Positions 34,196 to 44,699 of a stretch of 64,000 nt of DNA are shown here, piece after piece. The translations under genes and the position numbers were made by a program. How positions within the stretch are numbered: position 1 is the stretch's first letter; the number at the start of each line of letters is the position of its first letter. Source of the stretch: Symsagittifera roscoffensis (Eukaryota > Xenacoelomorpha > Acoela > Convolutidae); assembly GCF_963678635.1 (NCBI RefSeq), contig NC_087062.1, positions 68,559,415 through 68,623,414 of the forward strand, in the 5' to 3' direction. Below the pieces are notes generated by a model, which had not been told where the DNA came from, did no database searches, and saw only the letters and a list, made by a program, of their open reading frames with translations.

Positions 34196-34204
34196 AGCTT
34201 CTCT

Positions 34205-34500
34205 AGCACACTTGGTCTAGGTGTAGCAAGTACGCCTGGATGAGAAAAGGTCCTAGGTTTGAATCTGGCCAGGACATGATTTTTTCAAGGACTTTCAGTT
34301 CCATAGATTCTTGTTTTAAATTCCGTTTAGGAGTTTTAAATTCCGTTTAAAGTGTTCGGCCTTTTTGTCCTCTTATTTTTTGTCGGCTTAGTTGCCTTGT
34401 CCCGGATGTTCTTTTGCTGTCAGAGGTTTTTTTTTGTGCGGCAAGCACTTTCACTGTAATTGTTATTTACATCTGATTTTTTTAACTCCTTGTTTTAGAT
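34205..34500 (+). repeat. SINE-like copy, degraded
   Basis: A-box-like TGGTCTAGGTG (34213-34223) and B-box-like GGTTTGAATCT (34256-34266). The body shares TTGTCGGCTTAGTTGCC and TTCTTTTGCTGT blocks with the copy at 32209. Confidence 0.5.
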
Positions 34501-34784
34501 TTTTTACCTATGTGTTCTCAAAACGTTTTATCGGCTCAGTGATCTATGCGTCGATTTACGGGAAAAAGATTTTTGACAATTCATGGCAGTTTTCGGCTCA
34601 ATGGGAGTTACCTAATTTTTGACGGCCAAATACCGCTCCGTTAAGGCTTCTGATTACTTATTCAAAGTAGTTAGTGGCGATTGTGTTGAAGGTTGTTACT
34701 GGCGATTGTTTCTGAACTTATAAAAAATTCAACATTGCAGAAAGCTGCAAAACCACAACTATAAAAATTTCAGCGTCAATGAAC

Positions 34785-35000
34785 GTAGTCTCTTATATAG
34801 GTCGTGATGATTTTCTTCTCACGCGCAATATCGATTTTTGGCGGTTTGGTTTCGTTTTAAGTGCAGTTCATTTCCTTTGTTAAAATTGAATGCCAACTCC
34901 TTTATTGAACAGCAGAAGTGTAAAAGTCACTAGTTTTGAGAGGTTTTTAATTTCCCAGCGGAATAGAAACTCTATTGTTCTAGTTTTCTCAAATTGATCA
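34785..35000 (+). repeat. Dispersed TATAGGTCG-family copy
   Basis: Matches 18725-19160 and 62345-62790 from CTTATATAGGTCGTGATGAT through GAATGCCAACTCC to GAGAGGTTTTTAATTT. Its right end is replaced by the foldback at 34997. Confidence 0.55.
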
Positions 35001-35380
35001 CTTGCAGTACCCCACAAATATAGCATTGCAAGCTAGTAGCTAGTTTTTCAACAAAAAAATCGAACATAGCCAACAGACAGTTAGAAAAGCGTCAATGAAT
35101 GCATAACAAAAACAGAAATAGTGAATTCATTTTGAAAAATGTATGCCCATAAAGCTCATTAATTTTTAAGAACAGTTAACTTTATCAGAAAAGTAGTTAT
35201 CCTTAACTGTTCTTAAAAATTAATGAGCTTTAATACATTTTTCAAAATGAATTCACTATTTCTGTTTTTGTTATGCATTCATTGACGCTTTTCTAACTGT
35301 CTGCTGGCTATGTTCGATTTTTTTGTTGAAAAACTAGCTACTAGCTTGCAATGCTATATTTGTGGGGTACTGCAAGTGAT
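34997..35380. mobile_element. Near-perfect foldback element, 384 bp
   Basis: Inverted arms of about 180 bases each surround a loop of only about 20 bases (TTTATCAGAAAAGTAGTTAT region, about 35180-35200). The outer ends are ATCACTTGCAGTACCCCAC and its reverse complement. The arms contain AACATAGCCAACAGACAGTT, the reverse complement of the end of the TATAGGTCG family, so the palindrome seems to have arisen by inverted duplication of that family's 3' end. An R4-like block overlaps its right end (35371-35410). Confidence 0.85.
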
Positions 35381-35414
35381 GCGAATCTCCGATTGGCCTC
35401 TGCGTATAAACTTA

Positions 35415-36500
35415 TTTCGAGGCAGGAGTCCGCGCCAAAAGAAGTCATTTTATGGTCAAAATAGGATTTACCGCACATTTTTTTGCTGCATCGAGCTTTT
35501 CATTGATTTGGACGAGCTCGGAAGATCAAATTGGCCCATCTGAAAAAGATAGTTTTACGAGTTTAAATGACCCTTTTGCGATCATCCGAAGTCTGCCATT
35601 GCCCATAAAACACTTAAAGATGGAGATCCTACCTATTCAAAATGTCTTGGCCCAGAAAGTCTCCAATGTTGCCTCTGCGCGAGACAAGTCTGTGAGTTGG
35701 TTCAGTTGACGAGTAATGAAGCAGCATGTTAAGTTTAACAAACGCAAGTAATAAGCTAGCTTGTCCAGTTGAAGCAAGAAGGTGTGGTGTTTTTATGATC
35801 GAGTATTCGATGTCCGTCATAAACTGTGACAATGTTCATCTCCTGTTTATCTCACTGAGTTAATTCTACTTTGTAATTTGCCGATCTAAAATCAGACTGG
35901 TTAAAAAACAAGTCAGTGCAGCATTTTAAAGTCCTTGTTGGTTCCATATCAGAAACAGTCTCAAGGTCTGTCGAAGTCTGGGTTTATTGAGCTGGTGTAA
36001 ATGTCTAGAGAGCGGAAAAAATCAATTCTAGAGTATGGTGAGGCAAATAAGTTCGTCTATTGGAGCAAAAATTGGATTGACTGATTTAATCAAGTATCTT
36101 TGATAGTCGATTGAAGGATTCAACATTCAAACGACCTTGAAAAATGAGTTTTGGCAAAAAGGCTTGCATGTAAAGTGTTTCTAAAAAAGTTGACCTCTAT
36201 TTTTTCTCAATTCGATTTTTATGTTCGTTATACTATTAACAAAAAGTTGGAGTTAATATTATACATTATTTTACCTCTGATACAATCGTTTTTACTGCTT
36301 GTTGCAAGCGAGTGCTTCTGAATTGGAATTCTCAGACAAGACCGTATTACCAAGATAGATTCGTGGCTTTCTAATTCACCGATGGTAAATTGCTGAGAGT
36401 AATATTTAAGTTGTTCAGCACGAAAACATCACTTGATTAAGTAAACGGATTTTGCGGCGCAAACAACCTTAGAGTTGCGTTCTCGGGCTTTCAAAGTTAC
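35415..36500. other. Intergenic, nothing recognised
   Basis: Open frames at 35310-35830 are short, overlap on both strands and show no domain. No repeat was recognised. Confidence 0.45.
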
Positions 36501-36504
36501 GGTT

Positions 36505-36511
36505 TATAAAT
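36505..36511 (+). promoter_or_regulatory. Possible TATA box, second upstream first exon
   Basis: TATAAAT lies about 160 bases before the ATG at 36667, in the same range as the TATA-to-ATG spacing of the 54.2 kb exon (about 130). It is suggestive only. Confidence 0.3.
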
Positions 36512-36666
36512 CATTATTGTGGTCACATTGTTGCGGGTTTGCTTTTCAATGTGAACCTTTGATCAACCAGCATCAAATTATTAATTCGAGTGACGCGGCC
36601 AATGTTTCAAGTAGTTCATTGAGCATTTGAAATCAAAGGTGGTAATTTTGACTATATACAGCTTTG

Positions 36667-37061
36667 ATGAAGTCGACAATTGCGAAACAAAATTGTGCTG
36701 ATGATTCAAATTTAATGATAGCCGCCGATTCCGAAATGACTTTTTTCCGCTACTCTCAAACTTTTACTTCTGAAGATTGTTGCGGTGATCCAGCGATGAT
36801 TCCGGACGCAAATCGGCGCAAAAGTAGCTCTTTTTCACACCACAGCGTGGGTACAGGGCGTAATTTAGCACCAGATTGGTTTGCTTACTTTACTTCGTTA
36901 TTACATAATGTGTTCGCCACCGTGTCCTGTAAGACATGCTCTGGCGATTTGGGCGCGAGCGAGGGAAATAATCAGGACAGCTCTCTGGAAATGCCAGAAG
37001 TAGTATGTGATCAGCCAGTACGGTCCAGTGTGAGCAAGACTTCTCTTCTGAAAGGAAAAAG
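36667..37061 (+). CDS. Candidate alternative first exon of MOB2-like gene
   Basis: An open frame of 131 full codons from ATG 36667, then the donor AAAAAG followed by GTGAAT at 37062. The predicted peptide is Ser/Asp/Cys-rich, starts MKSTIAKQNCADDSNLM and ends SKTSLLKGK. The exon ends in phase 2 (AG). With the acceptor at 54711-54712 the split codon becomes AGA, so the protein would read KGKR then YQECKIMVQLPRGF; the 54.2 kb exon also has Arg at that codon. Base composition is less AT-rich than the flanks. An AG at 36660-36661 could make it internal, but then it would not join the 27 kb exon in frame. No known domain. Confidence 0.4.
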
Positions 37062-37069
37062 GTGAATTG

Positions 37070-38700
37070 ACATGCCTCTAGTTTTTTCTTGACTAAATTT
37101 TAAGGCGATAGCGGACCAAAAAGTAGTTTCTTTCCCTCTCCCCGGACAAAATTGCGTTTGGGTTCCAAGTGTTTGGGTTCTAAATTATTAGGGGTCTCGC
37201 AAGGAAGTTCAAAAATATATGTGGGATCTATGACGAAGTGGATTTGTATTGCCGGGTTGTGGGAGGGCGTACCGAGAATTAAGTAGTTCATTAATAGTGA
37301 ATGGTTTTGAATAATTTAAACGAAATGAATTTGAAAGTTTTCTTGATAGTCTTTTATTCGCATCTGTAATCGTTCACTAGGTTGTTCGCTGTATGAAACA
37401 AATGGAATATTTTAAATAGCTTACTGAAAAAAATGTTTTGTCAACTGATTTCTGTGACTTAACGACTTATGACTTAACTTGAAAAGCTTCAAAATCATTG
37501 ATTGAATGACTTGCCTTGAAAATTTTCAATTTTTCAAACCGATTCAGTCGATAAAAGAACTTGAAATTTTTCGGAGTTTAATCAGTTCAATAGCTTGCTT
37601 TAACTGACTATCAAAATTTAAGGTTCATTGTTTCAATGGTTTGATACAATAATTGAATTTTGCACAAATCGATTTGCTTTTAAAATTAGTTGCCATCTAT
37701 CAAAGCTTCATCTCTTCAATAGCTTGCTTTCATAAATTTAAACTTATGGCGAACCGATTGCGCTATGACAAAACATTTGTTTTGAAGTTTCATTGCTTGA
37801 TTAGCTTGCTTAGGAAAATTTTATACGTTAAGTTGCGAAACAGTTTAAGTAAGTCAATCGTTTCGTTTTTGATTAGCTTGTCTGAAAGAGACTTGGAGCA
37901 TGTCTGAAGTTTCATGGAGACGCGCTCGCTAGTTTTGATTTAAATTTGATTGATTTAAGTTTGCGGTGAATTTTCATTTTTTCATAATTGCGACGAATTA
38001 TCGCTTGCTACGCATTGTCGCCATAATCAGTTTTGCTAGCGGAATAACGGTCAGCACAATCCTGTGACACATAACGCCGAATTCTTATACGATGTCTTAA
38101 AGTAGCGAGAATGAGAGCTGCTTACATGCACCTCGAGGCATATCAATATGCCTTTTGCTATATAAATATACATGACTGCAAAAACCAGAGTGGAGCGCTG
38201 AATAGCCTTGACTGTTTTCAAAATATCAGCAGTGGTTTTTGGTCAAGCGGCTTTTAATAAAATTTTAAAAAATGAAGTTAGATGATAATTCCATTTCTTT
38301 ACACACGCAAACTTTCCCCGAATATACAATGTAAAGTCCAAAGTGATATATTTCTCTAGTAACGCCTTGTTTGGACCAATTAGCATGCCTCAAATAATGG
38401 TGATCATGATTTTTTTCAGAATTTATAAAAAGTTTTTCTAAAGACTACTCGCAGACAAATATTCTGTCACTTTTTTAAAAGTCGGAGCTAATATGTAATT
38501 CGTGCTCAGTATCTTTTTTTTTCTGTCGGCTCAATTTTCGTTTTTTAAACGTATTTTTTCGGAAAGGGTTTTGAATTCATTTTTGTTCCAATTTAAACAA
38601 TTTTTCTTACTATATCTGAAAAAGGAGTAATTTTTAATTTTACCAAGTCTGATTATGCGTAATTTTTTTTTTTCATTTTTTTTTCAGAAATATTTTTTAG
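37070..38700. other. Intergenic with a loose short-repeat zone
   Basis: The motif RATAGCTTGCTT or GATTAGCTTGCTT recurs at about 37589, 37718, 37797 and 37875, suggesting a degenerate tandem zone. Nothing else was recognised. Confidence 0.4.
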
Positions 38701-38711
38701 AAGTCAGTGGT

Positions 38712-38755
38712 TTGGTGTATCGCAATTGTTACGAAGTTCTGTTTCACCTCTGTGT
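38712..38755 (+). repeat. R4 hairpin block
   Basis: TGTATCGCAATTGTT then ACGAAGTTCTGTTTCACCTC and TGTGTTTAAAT: the R4 end with a mutated stem. Confidence 0.5.
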
Positions 38756-38795
38756 TTAAATTACTCCATATAAATTGAAACGCAGTTAGAAAATT

Positions 38796-38837
38796 CAGGG
38801 CTCCGCCCTGATACGAGCTGTCCTGTTGAATTTACTT
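38796..38837 (+). repeat. R3 hairpin end
   Basis: TTCAGGGCTCCGCCCTGATA then CGAGCTGTCCTGTT. The stem AGGGC/GCCCT is intact. Confidence 0.5.
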
Positions 38838-38929
38838 TTTCCTTTTATTTTAAGACGAAGCAAATAAATATGGAAGTTTATCCATTTTTTAAAGCGAACA
38901 CTTCCTTCATAGATCTTAAAGTGCAGTCG

Positions 38930-38970
38930 GAACGTTCAGGGCTTCGCCCTTATACGAGCTGTCTTGCAAG
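38930..38970 (+). repeat. R3 hairpin end
   Basis: AGTCGGAACGTTCAGGGC then TTCGCCCTTATACGAGCTG and TCTTG. It lies 135 bases after the previous R3 end, in the same orientation. Confidence 0.55.
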
Positions 38971-39035
38971 TATTTGCAAATTAGTTTTCCGTATATAAGA
39001 CATATGTTTTGCAATCACTAGTTTCTTACAACGTT

Positions 39036-39632
39036 TTTACCCTTGCGATAAGCATGGATATTGTAACCCTGTACAACGCTTTTTTAACGTAATTACACAA
39101 GCAATGCTTGTGTTATACTATGAACACTTTTTTCCAATTAGTCGCAAATATTGTTGCGACAAAATGTGTTCATTTTGAAAGTGTTCTTTTTGATAACCAG
39201 CTATTAAGTACAGCCAATGCTAAGGATATTAAAACAGACTATTATATTACAAAAAGCTTTTTAACTTTCAAGTATCATGGATCTGTAGCGTAGAGGTAGG
39301 GAAGGAGATCAGCAACAAAATAAGAGGATTCGAACCTTGGCAGGGTCGGATGTTTTAAATGAACTTTTTCGTATACTAGCTAAAGTGCGTCCGCTCTATA
39401 AATTGAGGCATGTTAGTTGGTAAATTTCTTGTTTTTTTTCAAATTGGCTGATACTGCTAATGCGTTATAATTGGCTTGCGTCATTGGCTTGTAGACTCAT
39501 AATTGGCGTGCGCCATTTTAGAAACTTTGTAGACCCTAAGTTTTACTCATTCAGTTTTTTCCAGTAGCGTTATTGGTCATATTTTTAATTGTGTAGGCGA
39601 AGTGCAACTTCGCCTCTGTGTTAAACTGGTTC
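39036..39632 (+). mobile_element. Near-complete SINE-like element with hairpins at both ends
   Basis: 5' hairpin region ACCCTTGCGATAAGCATGG (39039), tRNA-like A box TAGCGTAGAGG (39286-39296), B-box-like GGATTCGAACC (39327-39337), about 260 bases of body, then the 3' hairpin GGCGAAGT-GCA-ACTTCGCC (39596-39614) and TCTGTGTTAAA. The segment 39170-39335 matches 63835-64000 closely. This copy shows the full order of parts most clearly. Confidence 0.6.
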
Positions 39633-39639
39633 AAAAAAT

Positions 39640-40100
39640 GGTGCAATTCGAAGCAAGATCAAAATGGCAAGTTTACAAATATGCAGGTTTTTTTTTGCTT
39701 ATATAGGGCAGTAAATGGTTGGTCTTTTTTCATTAAGATAGTTTTTTGGCTCCCTTGGCTGAGTGTTTTGAGGCATGCGACTGGTTTGATTTTTTATCAC
39801 GTTTTTTTCCAGCTTTTGGAGTTCCTTTTTGTTAATTGTGTGTGCGAAGTTAATTGTGTCTGTGAAAAATAAAACTCGTGTTTGTTTAGAGTTTTGGAAG
39901 TTTTGCATACGGTGTGTTTTAACAATTTTCGTAACGGGACTTTTTTGTAAAAATCAAAAGCTGTTTATTTTTGTCTCGTGATTGACATTTTGAGCATGGC
40001 GTGTGATTTTGACCGAACATCGTTCCTTGATTGAAATCAAGTTATGAAGTTGTAGCCTTGAAGGATGGCCTTGATTTGAACTTCTACTTCCCTCGAGTTG
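39640..40100. other. Intergenic, nothing recognised
   Basis: No gene or shared repeat. Overlapping open frames on both strands at 39618-39908 look like chance. Confidence 0.45.
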
Positions 40101-40103
40101 ATT

Positions 40104-40350
40104 GCATTGTCTTTTATTAAACACCCTCGTATCATTCTGTTTCCGCGTGAGACGTGAGTTTAATCTTTGTCGAATCGTTTTGTATTTGACCACCCTCGTT
40201 CCATCTGATCCAATTTATCTTCTTACCTCGATATGGTTGCATTGTCTTTTATTAAACACCCTCGTATCATTCTGTTTCCGCGTGAGACGTGAGTTCAATC
40301 TTTGTCGAATCGTTTTGTATTTGACCACCCTCGTGCCATCTGATGCAAAT
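40104..40350. repeat. 135 bp tandem duplication
   Basis: GCATTGTCTTTTATTAAACA begins at 40104 and again at 40239. The copies are nearly identical up to GTGCCATCTGATGCAAAT-like sequence near 40350, where the second ends. The open frame across it simply reads the repeat twice. Confidence 0.9.
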
Positions 40351-40439
40351 TATCTAATCTCTCAATTCGAGTCGGCAAATATAAATATCACCACTAATAA
40401 TGAACCATCAGCCTACCGATTCACCCTAATAGGATAGAT

Positions 40440-42385
40440 AGTACGAGTGTACGACCTTTATATGAATTTATTAAATATTTACCATGGCTTTAAATAGACC
40501 AAAGTGTGTACTACAAAGTTGTTCGTTTACCCAAATGACGCCTGATTGAAATTTGTGTTATTATTAGAAGTTGTGTGAACCATATGGATTGTTATTAGAC
40601 TAAAGAATAAAATCAGCTGGAGCTCTTTAGTTCTGTTTCTATGATTAGAATGTTCGCTAAGCGGTCCAAATTGAATTTGGTTTCGAGTTAGTAATTTATG
40701 TCTGTAGTGTTTGAAAGCCATTAACCTAACCCACACCCGCCTATGTGGGTTCGCATTTAAATTATTACCATTGATAACAAACAAAGCTTCAATCAAAAGC
40801 AACCGTTGTTTGTTGATATGAAATCACACGTTTGATCTGATCAAAGTTCGGTCGTGGCGGTCTGTGGGCAAGCATGGGGAGTGGTGCTGAAGGAATAGTG
40901 CCATATGGGTAACTGTTTACAAAATTCATTGTTAAGCTGAAGTGTGGTTTCTAGGGGTCTCTGATTTGGCTGTTTGTCAGTCAACTAAACGGGTAAACTC
41001 ATCAGCAATCAAATGGCGTCTGAACCCTAAAATGTGACATCAAACCAATCGATTGATTTAAAAGTTCTTGTCTTGTGGGATTTGGGATCAAGCGTTATTC
41101 TTAACGACCATAGTCTGGACACGTTTTGACTGAACTTTGCTTTTAAGTTAATATGACAAACCTAGAGCCGTATTCTTTATGACAAATCAAAAAAAGTTAC
41201 AGCTAAGAAGATTAACTTAATTTGAGGTTGATTTTTTTTCAAGTTGTGTTTTTTTTCTGAGCTCAACATTTTCGTTTGAAAAAAAAGGTGCCTAACCTCA
41301 TAATTCACCTTCCATCTTGTGTCCGTGATACGATTCTATCTTTGAGTCAGAAAAATTTGCGGGTTGGGATCTATTGTCATTGTAAATGTATTCCTTGTCT
41401 TCTCAATTTAGTGACGTAATACAATAGAGGTACTTTTTTTTTTCTGAACGTGGATTTGAAGGCATTAAGGAAGCTTGTGTAGGTAGTTTTTGTTCTCATT
41501 TTAAGGAAATTAATTAATCGGTAATGCTATACAAGTATGTAGGTGAAAGAGCGGTTGTGGCGGCGGCTATGTATATCTAATAATACGGATTTCATTTGAT
41601 GCGATACTGAAACAAGTAATCTGGTCTTATCTCTCTGCGCTGGGAAGGATCGATTGATAATCAATCTATTCCCATCTTTTTTTCCTACCTCAAAACTTGA
41701 CTGGTGCATTGATGCTTGCTAATCTGTGTTTCTCCCGCTAAGACTCAATTTGATAGCGATTCGATGCGATGCATTGTAGTTCCATTGCACCTTTAGTTCA
41801 AACTCAATCGCTATAACAGGCTGACTTTTACATTGAACCAACCCAGCGGACTGCTTTCACCGTGTAGTTTTTAAATATTAAATTGAGTGAGTACATTAAT
41901 TCGTGATCATGGCCAAACATTTTTTGGCAGTTTTATTGTGTTAAGTCTATAATCTATAATGTTCACGCTGTTTTCCAGACATGAGAATATTTTATTAGAA
42001 ATCTATTATTTTGACTAGCTGACTTACTGTACAATATGGCTTTTCGGATTCGATTAAATTGTCGCCTTCCGCCCACATTCCCAATTTCCTTTTAGTTCCC
42101 TACGTGTCTTCCTTATCACCCTGAAGTCAATAGAACACCTCCCAAATTTAGTCACACTGCGCCCCATCGATTGGTTAAATTAACCGTCACTGTTATCAAA
42201 AACAAGCACAGTTAATGCTTCAAGTGTTGCATTGATTCTCCGATTCTTGGTTATTTTGTCTACTAGTTATTCATTTTGTCATTTCGTGATTACAAACTTT
42301 GTGTATTTATAGAGTTGTTATAAAGTATGATAAAGTTTAAATTTTTCCTTGAAATCTCGAGGATTACATTTAGTGTTCTGGCCGT
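40440..42385. other. Intergenic, nothing recognised
   Basis: About 1.9 kb without a credible gene, RNA gene or shared repeat. Confidence 0.45.
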
Positions 42386-42390
42386 TGATT

Positions 42391-42850
42391 ATCTTTGCGA
42401 ATAGCAAAAGTATTGCAATCGGGAACTAGATTTTTCTCCGGTAACAACTAAGTTCACAGAATTCGACAAGTTGCTTTATTAGCGTATCAAGCTAGCTAGT
42501 AATTTTGCGCGTTTGGCTTAGGAATAACGCAGTTTCTTGAGCTCTGATGTTCGTTTCGGTCAGGAGCTATTTTTCAAACGAATTTTTTAAATGTTAATTT
42601 GCCGCACTTACTTCGTTTTTCTGCTTTTTTTGTCAGCTTATTTTCTACTGCATGGATTTTTTCTGATTTAAGCAATTCTTACTATAATTGATGCAGTAAT
42701 TCTCAGGTATTCCTGTTAATTGTAAATTATGCAGCTCTAGTTTTAAATTATTTCCTTTATTAGTACTACGATTTAAACGGTTTAAGTAGTTTCGGTTATC
42801 TTTTTGACCTTGTCAATTAATATTGAGTGGTTTGGTGGGCGAAATATGAT
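42391..42850 (+). repeat. SINE-like copy, degraded
   Basis: The 5' hairpin CTTTGCGAATAGCAAAAG (42393) is followed by TATTGCAATCGGGAACTAGA, matching 32209 block for block. A-box-like TGGCTTAGGAA lies near 42532, and the body shares the TGTCAGCTTATTTTC and GTTTAAGTAGTTTCGG blocks. The B box is decayed. Confidence 0.55.
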
Positions 42851-43099
42851 TTTCATGCGTGTGTGTGGGCTTGGGGGGATTGCTCAAAATATTGTATAAC
42901 AAAGTTGTTTTTAGGGTCAACGGGATTCTGTTCAAGTCTAATTGGCTGCGTTAGCGCGTCATGCTATGATATGTAGAAAGATGTGCGGAACCATATCCAT
43001 CTTTTTCTGTTTTTGGCATAAATGTAGTAATTTCTGAATTCCAATTCGGTGTTTTCTTCACTAACTGTACAATCTGAATATTCACGTCATAAATTTTGA

Positions 43100-43380
43100 T
43101 CCTTGTTTGTTCCGACTATCAAAGAAAGTAGGAAATAATAGCTAATAGCTGTCATCCAAATCTCGTTATCGAAACAGGTTTTTGAGGTAAATCGTAGCCT
43201 TTTAATGTTCCGACCAGATTCTTAAGAAATGCAAAATCTTTTTTGTTTTCTTCAAATGAGTGTTTTTTGTGCGTGGTTTGATGAAATTATCTGACGAAAA
43301 CCTGAAAGTTAGGATTATTCGACAGTCTTAGTCAAGTAAAAAATAACGGTTTTTGTCGAAAAATGACAAAAAAAAATTAA
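43100..43380 (+). repeat. R2 start and R1-like fragment
   Basis: TTGTTTGTTCCGACTATCAA (43104) is an R2 end. About 43245-43380 resembles the R1 inner region at 3045 and 52079 (GTGCGTGGTTTGATGAAATT, then TTATTCGACAGTC). Confidence 0.4.
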
Positions 43381-43427
43381 AAATGGCTCTAAAAAAATCA
43401 ATTTTACTGAAGTCAAAGCTGAAACAA

Positions 43428-44205
43428 CTTAAAATGGTACTGCATTCGATACCGTACAAATTTTCATAAAAAACATAGAATTGCAAGGAGAAACCAAGCT
43501 GGGCAATATTTGTTAAGTAAATTAAGAATATTTAGAGATGGCTTTAGATTTGAAATTAGAAAATAAATACTTCTCGGTTATTAATACGACGTTTTTTTAA
43601 TAGTTTTAATTGATGATTATGCGTTTTTAAGTTAAGAAGCTGTTCAACCAATCAGATTGTTTCAGGTTGAATAAACTGAGGGGCCTTAAAATGACCTGAC
43701 GAAAAAACAGCATTAATAATTTCAAGAACAGTCAATTTTTCAATTAAAAACCATAACTTTCAAAACAAAGATGTATTTTTCAAAAAAGATTATACATTGA
43801 ATGGAAAACAACTATTGCCCAGATTGATTGTTCCTCACAATTCAAGTATTGTATTTTTTAAAAGATGCCCAATCTTTTTTTGAAAGCAAAAGGTGTTTAT
43901 TTGTGAAATTATGAATGCTGTTTTTATAGTCATGTCATTTTGTGCCTCCTCAACTTAATCAAACTGAAACAACTTAATTGGACTGTTTCTTAACTAAACA
44001 ACGCATAATCATCAATAATAGCTGGAAAAAAAATGCCGTATTAATAAACGAGAAGTGTTTATTTTCTAGTTTTCTAATCTCAAGCCATCTCGAACAGTCT
44101 TCTTCGACTTAGCAAATTTTTGCCCAACTTGATTTTTCCTCTCAATTCTGTGTATTTCGTACGAAAACTCTTACGGTAACGGATACAGTACCATATTAAA
44201 ATGTG
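43428..44205. mobile_element. Foldback element, about 775 bp
   Basis: The left arm (about 43428-43735) and right arm (about 43890-44205) are reverse complements with moderate divergence: ATGGTACTGCATTCGATACC pairs with GGTAACGGATACAGTACCAT, and TGATGATTATGCGTTTTTAA with TTAACTAAACAACGCATAAT. The loop is about 150 bases. No coding frame. Confidence 0.75.
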
Positions 44206-44317
44206 TTTCGCTGAACCTCGTGCCTCCATTACTTAACCTTGGCTGCTTGATCTGAAGTACTTTCCTTATGCTCTTAGCCATCAGAGGGCAAATTATCCGC
44301 CATGTATAAAGTTTGGC

Positions 44318-44340
44318 GGATCTGCTTCGCAGATAACTAT
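44318..44340 (+). other. Perfect hairpin ATCTGC-TTC-GCAGAT
   Basis: A 6 bp stem with a TTC triloop at 44320-44334, followed by AACTATGATC. The triloop stem resembles the R3 and H1 end hairpins, but no CTRR follows, so its status is unclear. Confidence 0.35.
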
Positions 44341-44409
44341 GATCTTCAGTGTGTGCGACTTAAGTTGAAAAAAAGGCAAATAGTATACCACCACTACGCT
44401 CTGTTCTTA

Positions 44410-44565
44410 CCGTCATGTCATTTTATGACCCCTCGAGTTATTCAAACTGAAACAACCTGAATGAGTGAACTGCTTCTTAACTAAACAACGCATAATCATT
44501 AATTATAACTGAAAAAATGCCGTTTGAATAACCGAGAAGTTTTTCTTTTCAGTTTTTAAATTGCT
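44410..44565 (-). repeat. Extra right-arm copy of the 43.4 kb foldback
   Basis: Repeats part of the foldback right arm (about 43930-44075), including the AACAACGCATAATCAT, ATGCCGT and CGAGAAGT blocks in the same order. It touches the left flank of the next satellite element. Confidence 0.7.
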
Positions 44566-44613
44566 GTTTCATTTATTAAACAGGTATTATGAAAACGTTT
44601 TTTTTTTCCAGGT

Positions 44614-44642
44614 GAGATCTGGTTTTTTTTTTTTTTTTTTTT
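44614..44642. repeat. Poly-T tract
   Basis: A run of about 20 T within GGTTTTT...TTTTGAGACGC, at the left edge of the satellite element. Confidence 0.85.
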
Positions 44643-44699
44643 GAGACGCTTTTTGGAAAAATTCTCTTTCCCAAAAAACTACCCGTCAGATTCTCATAA

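Noticed and set aside
40102-40437. 111-codon protein with internal repeat
   Set aside because: It is a chance frame reading the 135 bp duplication twice.
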